A stretch of 20,458 nucleotides of DNA, taken from positions 1 through 20,458 of the IMG/VR virus record IMGVR_UViG_3300031687_000131, one strand, 5' to 3'. This document shows positions 13,349-20,458 of the stretch, in pieces (the first letter of the stretch is position 1; every line of letters begins with the position of its first letter). The stretch comes from a virus. Both the position numbers and the translations under genes were made by a program. The notes below the pieces were generated by a model. The model was not told the DNA's origin, made no database searches, and worked only from the letters and a program-made list of their open reading frames with translations.

Positions 13349-14149
13349 ATGGCTATAAACGTAAACACAGTATATCAAACTGTATTAATGATACTTAATA
13401 AAGAACAGCGGGGTTATATGACACCTACTGAATTTAATAAAGTAGCAACACAAGTGCAGTTAGAAATATTTGAAAAATATTTTGATGATCTAAATCAGCA
13501 ATTACGTGTTCCTCAAGCGGATACAGATTACGCTGATAGACAAGAAAATATTGACGAAAAAATAGCTATATTCAAAACAGTTGGTGATGCAGTATATACA
13601 ACACCAACCCCTACGCTTTCATATTTTACTTTGCCCTCGGTTGATATATATGGAACAGAAATAAGCTTTAGCGCTAGTTCCACTCCTACTGGATCTTCTT
13701 TTTATAGACTAGGTAATGTTATTCATAACAAAGAGAAACAAGTGCAAAGACTTGATAGACATGATTTTTATTATGTAAATTCATCTAAACTAACAAGACC
13801 AACAACTTTAAACCCTGTTTATTTGTATGAAAATCAAAAAATATTTATAAAACCAGATTCTATAAAAACTAGTGTAGAAATTGATTTCGTAAGAACGCCT
13901 ACAAATCCTAGATGGGGATTTTCTCCTGGAACTTTAGGTCAATACGTATATAATAGTAGTGCTTATGTTCCACAAGAAGGTGCTAATCAGAACTTAACAG
14001 GATCAACTCAATTCGAACTTCATCCATCAGAGCAAACAGATGTTATATTAAATATACTTATGTATGCTGGTATCATAATAAGAGATCCTGAAATTATACA
14101 GGCTGCAGCTAGCAAAGTGCAAGCTGATGAAATGAATAAAAAAAGCTAA
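13349..14149 (+). CDS. Head-tail connector (ring/adaptor) protein candidate
   Basis: The 266-aa protein starts MAINVNTVYQTVLMILNKEQ, followed by RGYMTPTEFNKVATQVQLEI and FEKYFDDLNQQLRVPQADTD, a pattern I recall from connector-region proteins of crAss-like and marine Bacteroidota phages. After this helical region (about 1-85) comes a beta-rich middle (YFTLPSVDIYGTEISF, YRLGNVIHNKEKQVQRLDRH, VYLYENQKIFIKPDSI), then a helical end LHPSEQTDVILNILMYAGII. Such proteins stack below the portal to seal the head and accept the tail. The order coat, 254-aa protein, this gene, then the 407-aa gene supports the role. The exact ring number cannot be set from sequence alone. Confidence 0.65.
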   Translation: MAINVNTVYQTVLMILNKEQRGYMTPTEFNKVATQVQLEIFEKYFDDLNQQLRVPQADTDYADRQENIDEKIAIFKTVGDAVYTTPTPTLSYFTLPSVDIYGTEISFSASSTPTGSSFYRLGNVIHNKEKQVQRLDRHDFYYVNSSKLTRPTTLNPVYLYENQKIFIKPDSIKTSVEIDFVRTPTNPRWGFSPGTLGQYVYNSSAYVPQEGANQNLTGSTQFELHPSEQTDVILNILMYAGIIIRDPEIIQAAASKVQADEMNKKS

Positions 14150-14155
14150 TATAAT

Positions 14156-15379
14156 ATGGCAACACCAAATAACGGTATAATAACCGAAACAAATGCTCAA
14201 TATTACGCTGGCTCTCAAACGTTTCAGCAGAACGGATCTACTACTATTACCGCAACTTTTAATACTGATTTAATATTTGGAGGTTTTGATCCAACCACTG
14301 CTGAATACAATAACAATAACTTTAGATTATACGTAAGCGCTACTGGAGTGCCAAGTACTTTTGTTGAATATGTAACAAGTTACACGGTTTTGAATAACGT
14401 TATAACTTTAGGTGTAGCACCTCCAGTTAACGAATGGTTTGTTATTCAATTGCTTAGTAAGTTTGGCGGTGAATATGGAGATAGAGACGCTTACGGTGAT
14501 ACTGTTGAAGATAATTACGGTGGATACGCATATACTTCGCTAGAAGACGTAATAACTAATTTTATGATAGGTTATGTTGGTGCTGGAAAATTAATTCCAA
14601 GTGCTAAAACAACTGATGTAATGTTTTTTGCTAAAAGAGGATTACAAGAATTTAGTTATGATACTTTAAAAAGTATAAATTCTCAAGAGTTAACTGTGCC
14701 CGCTAATTTAAGCATTGTTTTACCGCAAGATTATGTTAATTATGTTAACGTGTCTTGGATAGATCAATCAGGTGTTAAGCATATTATATACCCTACGACT
14801 CTTACTACAAATCCTTATAATATTCCTGGTCAAGATAACCAAGGCATACCTATACAAGATGATCAAGGTGAAAACATTGATACAACTTCTATAACAGAAG
14901 AAAGATGGGCGGCTAATAATCTTGAACAAGTTAATGCTGCACAGAGTAATTTAGCAGGCTTATTAGCTTCCGAAGGCTTAGGTTTTGCTGGCATGTATGG
15001 AGATAATTATATTGGTCAGCGATTTGGATTACAACCAGAGACAGCTCAAATTAATGGATGGTTTACTATAAATGAAAGAGAAGGCAAGATGTCCTTTTCA
15101 AGTGATCTAGCTAATAAAATAATAGTATTAGAGTATATATCTGACGGCCTTAGCTATGATGCAGATATGAAAATACCTAAAATGGCAGAAGAGGCTTTAT
15201 ACGCTCATATTTCACACGCTATTATAGCTAGTAGAATAAATCAGCCAGAGTATGTAGTTCAAAGATTAAGACGCGAAAGAAGCGCTAAGCTTAGAAATGC
15301 TAAAATACGTTTATCAAATATAAAATTAAATGAGTTTGTTCAGATTGCTAGAGGTAAATCTAAATGGATTAAATACTAA
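14156..15379 (+). CDS. Tail tubular/ring protein candidate (connector)
   Basis: The 407-aa protein has an N-terminal beta domain (about 1-110) with TITATFNTDLIFGGFDP and NNFRLYVSATGVPSTFVEYV. A conserved-looking core runs from about 125 to 215: DVITNFMIGYVGAGKLI, TTDVMFFAKRGLQEFSYDTL, ELTVPANLSIVLPQDYVNYV. The C-terminal half has KMSFSSDLANKIIVLEYISD and a basic helix AIIASRINQPEYVVQRLRRE. The helix-plus-beta plan, with a conserved FAKRGLQEFSYD helix, fits P22 gp4/T7 gp11-type connector proteins as placed in crAss-like genomes. The family link is recalled and not tested. It sits 6 bases after the previous stop and 5 bases before the large tail gene, in one operon. Confidence 0.6.
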   Translation: MATPNNGIITETNAQYYAGSQTFQQNGSTTITATFNTDLIFGGFDPTTAEYNNNNFRLYVSATGVPSTFVEYVTSYTVLNNVITLGVAPPVNEWFVIQLLSKFGGEYGDRDAYGDTVEDNYGGYAYTSLEDVITNFMIGYVGAGKLIPSAKTTDVMFFAKRGLQEFSYDTLKSINSQELTVPANLSIVLPQDYVNYVNVSWIDQSGVKHIIYPTTLTTNPYNIPGQDNQGIPIQDDQGENIDTTSITEERWAANNLEQVNAAQSNLAGLLASEGLGFAGMYGDNYIGQRFGLQPETAQINGWFTINEREGKMSFSSDLANKIIVLEYISDGLSYDADMKIPKMAEEALYAHISHAIIASRINQPEYVVQRLRRERSAKLRNAKIRLSNIKLNEFVQIARGKSKWIKY

Positions 15380-15384
15380 ATTGA

Positions 15385-18300
15385 ATGGCTGAAGTTAAAA
15401 ACGCTTTTATTAAGTCTAAGATGAATCAAGATCTAGACGATAGACTTATACCTCCAGGCGAATATAGAGAAGGTATAAACATACAGGTAAGCAAATCAGA
15501 GGGACAAGATGTAGGAGCTTTAGAAAATGTAATTGGCAACAGTCCAGCTGTAAATACGGTTGGAGCTAATATAGATTTTAATGCATTAGCTGGTGTTCCC
15601 GCGGGCTCTGCTCAACTTAAATCTATAGGCGTGTATGGAGACGTAAATACTGGTTCTATATTTGTTTTTTTAACAAATTGGGTAGATACTGTTTCCGCTA
15701 ATGAAACTCCTATAGTGTGGAGCGCAGACGCTTTAAACTATATATACGAATACAATACTCTAACTAAAAACGTAAGTAAATTAGCTGAAGGGGCTTGGTT
15801 AAATTTTGCTCAAAATAATCCTATATACGGCATAAACCTTATAGATACTTTATTGTTTTGGACGGATAATAGAAACCAACCTAGAAAACTAAATGTAAGT
15901 AGAGCTGATAATGGAACTTTTTATATAAATGAAGAAACAGTTTCTGTAGCTAAATACAATCCTTATAGAGCTATAGATTTATATTATGACGCACCTGCGC
16001 CTGTGAACTCCTATGTAACTTCTATGCAAGATGTTACTTCTGAATTTTTACCAGATCCAACGAAAAATAATCCTTTTTATGATGCCACGTGGCCTGGAGA
16101 TCCTGATTACTTAGAAGACAAATTTGTTTCTTTTAGCTATAGGTTTAAATTTATAGATGGAGAATACTCTATAATGGCTCCGTTTACTCAAGCAGCCTTT
16201 ATACCAAAACAAGATGGTTATTTTTTAGCTGGAGACGAAGACTCAACCTATAGAAGCACTATAGTTGAGTTTATGGAAAACAAAGTGAATAACGTAGGAT
16301 TATATGTTCCACTTCCTTCCAAAGCTAATCAATTAAAAAGTAATTTTCATGTAACAGACATCGAGCTCTTATATAAAGAATCCGATGGTTTATCTGTTAA
16401 GGTTTTAGAAGCAGTATCTAGTGTAGATTTTAGTCTAAACGAAGATGGAACTGAAAATAATTCATTAAACAGTTATGGTCAAGGCTTTTATAAATATAAT
16501 TATCAATCTCGTAAACCATACAAGACTTTACCTGAATCTGAAATAATAAGAGTTTTTGATAGAGTTCCAGTTAAGGCTTTAGGTCAAGAAATCATAAGCA
16601 ATAGAGTTGTTTATAGTAATTTTCAAGACAAACACACTCCTCCTGATAGCATAGACTACGATGTAGCCGTAACAGCAAAAGGAACTTTCACACAAGGTAA
16701 TGCAAATCAATCTTTAAACAACACTAGTATAGTAGAGTATCCTATGCACACCGTTAAACAGAATAGAAACTATCAAGTAGGTATTGTTTTATCTGACAGG
16801 TTCGGAAGACAATCTACTGTGATATTATCTCCTGTTAAAACTACTCAAATAACAGATACTCAAGGTATAACCTATGGAGGATCTACTTATTATCATCCTT
16901 ACAAACCAACTCCAGTTCTACCCGTAGGTGCACCTGTTAATGATATATTTAGTTGGCCTGGTGATTCACTGAAATTACTTGTAAATGGACAAATACCCGT
17001 TAACGCTGATCCAACGACAAGTTATCCTGGAGTTTACAACGGAGATGCCACTAGTGCTTCTTATAACCCTTTAGGATGGTATTCTTATAAAATTGTTGTT
17101 AAACAGTCTGAGCAGGAATATTATAATGTTTATTTACCTGGTATAATGGGCTTTTATCCAAATATTCCAACAACTCCACCTGATCCAAACGGCACAATAG
17201 CTTTTATAACTTTACTTAATGATAATATAAATAAAGTACCTAGAGATCTAACAGAGGTAGGACCAAATCAAAAGCAGTACAGAAGTAGTGTAGAGCTTTA
17301 CGGTAGAGTAACGCCAGACATTACAACTGCAAATCCTAATCAATACAGCGGTAATCAACCATATTATCCCACAACAGCAACAGTTTCAGGAGCCGTTATA
17401 ACTTCTATATCTCCTCCTACTAGTAATGTTGTTTCAACTATTTCTCTTCAAAATGATTTTGTTCCACAAGGCACAACAATAGTAGAGTATGGTTCTATAT
17501 ATCAAACTCTTTCTAATCCCTCTATGGCTAGACTTACTCAGTCTGGAAATTTAATAGGTTCTTTACAACCAGCAGCGGTAACCACATTAGTTACTACTAC
17601 TTTAGGCGTATACGAAACCGTTCCAGTAGAATCTTTATTAGATATATTTTGGGAAACCTCTACATCTGGTTTAGTTTCAGACTTTAATAGCGCTGTGGAC
17701 TCAGGACCTCAAGTAGAAGGCTTTAGTAGCTTTAATTTTGTACAGACAGAAGCAACTACAGCTGGGATTGCAGCTACTAGCACACCAGATTTTTTCCCTT
17801 TACTACCAGCTGGACTTGGTTCTGTTGCTATGGAAAGTAGCAGTGTTACTATAGTTAGCGTGAAAGACTTAAGTGGTAATGATAAAACTGGCGATTGGAC
17901 TTTAGTGGCCGGAGAACCTGACGGAAACATAAATACATGGCGATTAAACGTCGTAAACTCTCAGTATTATACTATAGCTGAAGCAACTAGAAGATTTGTA
18001 TTCACTTTTAGCGTGCTCAATACTAGCTCTGCAGCTGTAGCCGCTGGTGCTGTTCCAGCAGATCTAACTGTAACTGTAGGTTTGCAAAATATGCCACCAG
18101 TAATACAAAACACACCTTTAGCGCCAATAACATTATCTCCAACGTACGGTGGTGGCGTTATAACAACATACTCTGGAGTTAATGGCTCTGTCGGTCCACC
18201 AAACCCATACACTATCACTACTGATTTAGAATGGAGTATAACAGATCAAGTACCTGCACCCGTAGCTGGTTTAATTCCGGCCTTAGTAATAAATTCAACT

Positions 18301-19833
18301 AATGGAGAACTTTCAGAACCAGAAGCTAGTGCTGAAGGAAATTATTCTTTTAACGTTAATCTAACAGATTCAGGAGGAGCAACCGTAACAGCTCCGGCTA
18401 TCGTTGTGTTTGGTAAAGAGCAAATAAATCTAGGATGGGGTAAACGAGATGGTGTTACTATAAACGAAGGAATGGAATCATCAGGAATGTACTGGTCTAA
18501 TGATTACAACAATGCTTCATTGATAAATGTAATTGAAGGTAATTTACCTGAAGGCATGAGAAACGTACTAAGCGGAAGAGCAGCAATTACTGGGCTTTCA
18601 TTAAGCGACACTGGTTTATCTACCGCTAATTTAGTTAATACTGTAAGAGATCAAGAAGTTGAAGCACTTACTAATTGCCCATACCCTAACAACGAAGGAT
18701 ACGTTGATTTTGTAAACACAAATCGTAGACCATCAGCTCAATTAAATGATAACAATGGACAACATGCTTTAAGCGAAGGAACTGCTTACATAAAAATAGA
18801 CTATACATATAAATCTTTTCCATTGCAAAATGACGGGTCATCTAGCAGATTCGGCAACATTGGACCTCAAGTTTCAGGTGGAGTTGCTTGGCCTAGTTTT
18901 CTTCAATATAGAGCTAGTAGTAGTGATAATTGGGTTCGAGCAATAGACATTGAAGGTCAAGATATAACTTTAGGTGGTGTTCAAAGAAATTCATATGAAT
19001 TAAGTCCTACAACTGGATCTACTGCTGTTGAAACTGGAGTAATATGCGATGCTTCTAAGGTTGAAGGTAATTTAATTGCTAACACGCCGGGTGAATTCCC
19101 TGGAGTTAATATAGTTGATTTTAATGAAGTTACAACAACTTTTAGAGAATTTGGTAATTTTGACAAACCTCTTCTTGAAAGCGTGTCTTCTAAAGTTTTT
19201 GCTATAGGTAAAGATCAAAACGGATACGGAACAGCAACTAAACATGGTGAATATAGATTAATAATTAGATACCCAGCGAATGGGTACGAAACAACTAGTC
19301 GCGAGGGAACTGGCGCGGATAACGTGGTACCTAGTCCATCTGTTTGTGTTTATAATACTCAAGTAAAAGTTAGACCTAATTTAATAAATCAAAAAATAAA
19401 AGTAAATATTGATTTTGGAGATTTTTATTATCCAAACAATACTACGGATACAGTATTTACATACCTTATTTCCAATGATAGTAGAACTTCATCGGCTGAG
19501 GCATCTGGTGACAATCCAACTCAACAGGTGTTTGCTAGGGAATGGTCACTTAAATATGTAAGCTTTTTTTACACAACTCCTCAAATGACAACCATTAAAA
19601 CTTTGACTAACGGTTTTTATTCTTACAGTAGTTATAACGATGACGATATAAACACAACAAAAGGTAATCAAAATTCTTTTATACAAGCAACTACTAACAG
19701 ATTACAAAATGGTACATATCCTTTAACGGGTGGTTTTGATCCTCATTTAAGAAGATGGACAGCTGAGTTTTCTAGTAATAAAAAAGTAGCTGGTACGTCT
19801 TTACCTAATACAGTAGAATTACCATTCTACTAA
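15385..19833 (+). CDS. Tail stabilization/muzzle-like protein with Ig-like insertion
   Basis: The 1482-aa protein would close the connector and form the body of a short tail. The N-terminus (10-51) reads KSKMNQDLDDRLIPPGEYRE, GINIQVSKSEGQDVGALENV, a signature I recall from the crAss-like stabilization protein (P22 gp10-like). NLIDTLLFWTDNRNQPRKLN near residues 151-170 looks like a beta-propeller blade. Residues 746-762 read VPVESLLDIFWETSTSG, a motif I associate with large tail proteins of marine Bacteroidota phages. About 902-1011 form a cadherin/Ig-like module (MPPVIQNTPLAPITLSP to NVNLTDSGGATVTAPAIVVF). The C-terminal 450 residues are beta-rich (VKVNIDFGDFYYPNN). The middle module looks like an added adhesion domain. 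No frameshift is seen. Confidence 0.8.
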   Translation: MAEVKNAFIKSKMNQDLDDRLIPPGEYREGINIQVSKSEGQDVGALENVIGNSPAVNTVGANIDFNALAGVPAGSAQLKSIGVYGDVNTGSIFVFLTNWVDTVSANETPIVWSADALNYIYEYNTLTKNVSKLAEGAWLNFAQNNPIYGINLIDTLLFWTDNRNQPRKLNVSRADNGTFYINEETVSVAKYNPYRAIDLYYDAPAPVNSYVTSMQDVTSEFLPDPTKNNPFYDATWPGDPDYLEDKFVSFSYRFKFIDGEYSIMAPFTQAAFIPKQDGYFLAGDEDSTYRSTIVEFMENKVNNVGLYVPLPSKANQLKSNFHVTDIELLYKESDGLSVKVLEAVSSVDFSLNEDGTENNSLNSYGQGFYKYNYQSRKPYKTLPESEIIRVFDRVPVKALGQEIISNRVVYSNFQDKHTPPDSIDYDVAVTAKGTFTQGNANQSLNNTSIVEYPMHTVKQNRNYQVGIVLSDRFGRQSTVILSPVKTTQITDTQGITYGGSTYYHPYKPTPVLPVGAPVNDIFSWPGDSLKLLVNGQIPVNADPTTSYPGVYNGDATSASYNPLGWYSYKIVVKQSEQEYYNVYLPGIMGFYPNIPTTPPDPNGTIAFITLLNDNINKVPRDLTEVGPNQKQYRSSVELYGRVTPDITTANPNQYSGNQPYYPTTATVSGAVITSISPPTSNVVSTISLQNDFVPQGTTIVEYGSIYQTLSNPSMARLTQSGNLIGSLQPAAVTTLVTTTLGVYETVPVESLLDIFWETSTSGLVSDFNSAVDSGPQVEGFSSFNFVQTEATTAGIAATSTPDFFPLLPAGLGSVAMESSSVTIVSVKDLSGNDKTGDWTLVAGEPDGNINTWRLNVVNSQYYTIAEATRRFVFTFSVLNTSSAAVAAGAVPADLTVTVGLQNMPPVIQNTPLAPITLSPTYGGGVITTYSGVNGSVGPPNPYTITTDLEWSITDQVPAPVAGLIPALVINSTNGELSEPEASAEGNYSFNVNLTDSGGATVTAPAIVVFGKEQINLGWGKRDGVTINEGMESSGMYWSNDYNNASLINVIEGNLPEGMRNVLSGRAAITGLSLSDTGLSTANLVNTVRDQEVEALTNCPYPNNEGYVDFVNTNRRPSAQLNDNNGQHALSEGTAYIKIDYTYKSFPLQNDGSSSRFGNIGPQVSGGVAWPSFLQYRASSSDNWVRAIDIEGQDITLGGVQRNSYELSPTTGSTAVETGVICDASKVEGNLIANTPGEFPGVNIVDFNEVTTTFREFGNFDKPLLESVSSKVFAIGKDQNGYGTATKHGEYRLIIRYPANGYETTSREGTGADNVVPSPSVCVYNTQVKVRPNLINQKIKVNIDFGDFYYPNNTTDTVFTYLISNDSRTSSAEASGDNPTQQVFAREWSLKYVSFFYTTPQMTTIKTLTNGFYSYSSYNDDDINTTKGNQNSFIQATTNRLQNGTYPLTGGFDPHLRRWTAEFSSNKKVAGTSLPNTVELPFY

Positions 19834-19868
19834 TAGTAATTTAATTAGTTAATAAGTGATAATATAAT

Positions 19869-20458
19869 ATGGGAGCGATAGAAGTAAAATATTTTAATAG
19901 CTTTATACTTAGGAAAGTATTAAATGGCGCAGCTGATGCACCTATTTGGAATGGATCTAGAGGAGATAATACTTATGGTAATGTTACTTACGTAGATCCA
20001 GCAGCTGTTGCTAATTCTAAAAACTGGGCGATTGAAGAGTCCAGAATAAGAGGAGGTTATAATAATGTTTCAGATGCTTATGGCGTGAAAGCTTATCTAA
20101 TAGAATCTGAACCTAATGCTCAGATTAGAAGTAGTTCATTGATATATTCAGGTATATTCAATTCTAGAACAGGTATAAACGATACAAATGTTTTTTCTGT
20201 TGGAACCGATATAACAAGAAGTTTAAATCCAGCCAATGGATCTATACAAAGAATATACGCTGAAAATACAAATTTAACTATTTTCCAAGAATCTAAAGTA
20301 AGCAGTGCACTTATAGATAAAAACGCTATATTTTCTGCAGAAGGTGGTGGTACAGTGACCTCTTCAAACGTAGTGATTGGAGCTATTAAACCTTATGAAG
20401 GTAGATATGGTATAAGTAAAAACCCTGAAAGTTTTGCTTTTTATGGTAATAGAAAATA
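19869..20458 (+). CDS. 5' part of a tail protein, cut by window end
   Basis: ATG at 19869 opens a frame that stays open to the window edge and gives 196 residues. Features are NWAIEESRIRGGYNNVSDAY, GVKAYLIESEPNAQIRSSSL, IYSGIFNSRTGINDTNVF, ANGSIQRIYAENTNLTIFQE and SKVSSALIDKNAIFSAEGGG. I recall this block from crAss-like tail proteins that follow, or form part of, the stabilization/muzzle protein. The pattern SIQxxxAExTNLxIFQExKV looks like propeller blades that contact the tail tube. It begins 35 bases after the large tail gene. Its full size and end are unknown. It could be a second muzzle subunit or a split-off half of the upstream protein. Confidence 0.7.
   Translation, partial: MGAIEVKYFNSFILRKVLNGAADAPIWNGSRGDNTYGNVTYVDPAAVANSKNWAIEESRIRGGYNNVSDAYGVKAYLIESEPNAQIRSSSLIYSGIFNSRTGINDTNVFSVGTDITRSLNPANGSIQRIYAENTNLTIFQESKVSSALIDKNAIFSAEGGGTVTSSNVVIGAIKPYEGRYGISKNPESFAFYGNRK

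Overview
The window is a stretch of a tailed double-stranded DNA phage genome. Every supported gene reads on the + strand, and genes are packed end to end with short gaps or overlaps. The DNA is AT-rich. Genes start after A/T-rich leaders without Shine-Dalgarno sequences, which is typical of phages of Bacteroidota. The portal, terminase, major capsid protein and the N-terminus of the 1482-aa tail protein resemble, from memory of the families, those of crAss-like phages (Crassvirales) and their marine Flavobacteriia relatives such as Cellulophaga podoviruses. The best reading is therefore a podovirus-like phage of a marine or environmental Bacteroidota host, distantly related to crAss-like phages. 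The family assignment is recognition without a database search. Both ends cut through genes.

Layout. (1) 1-2999: a cassette of very small genes. It holds the tail end of a truncated ORF, a 50-aa membrane peptide, a DUF6321-like basic protein, two Lys-rich SPAK-motif proteins, a 142-aa Ala/Thr/Gly-rich probable structural protein, a 52-aa CGC-motif protein, a mini-zincin with an HExxH motif, a basic 115-aa protein and a 3TM holin of the gene-transfer-agent type. (2) 3006-4826: a 235-aa probable virion surface or accessory protein, two small proteins of unknown function, and a 201-aa protein that reads as two consecutive Cpn10 (GroES-like) domains. (3) 4771-12447: the packaging and head module, with a small-terminase candidate, large terminase, portal, scaffold candidate and major capsid protein, closed by a strong terminator hairpin. 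(4) 12528-20458: the connector and tail module, with a 254-aa unknown protein followed by a second hairpin, two head-tail connector or ring candidates, the 1482-aa stabilization/muzzle-like protein, and the start of another tail protein cut by the window end.

How it fits together: the terminase would load DNA through the portal into a capsid built by the coat protein on the scaffold. The Cpn10-like protein could help the host GroEL fold the coat protein. The ring and stabilization proteins would close the head and build a short tail. The holin, possibly with the small membrane peptide and the zincin, would act at lysis. Points that stand out are a GC-rich, codon-shifted island inside the terminase ATPase domain, the tandem Cpn10 protein whose 3' end overlaps the next gene by 56 bases, a recurring N-terminal MAF...SP/AP motif on unrelated small proteins, and a repeated A-rich leader. 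No CRISPR array, tRNA, rRNA, insertion sequence or attachment site was seen. No gene-free stretch exceeds 300 bases.
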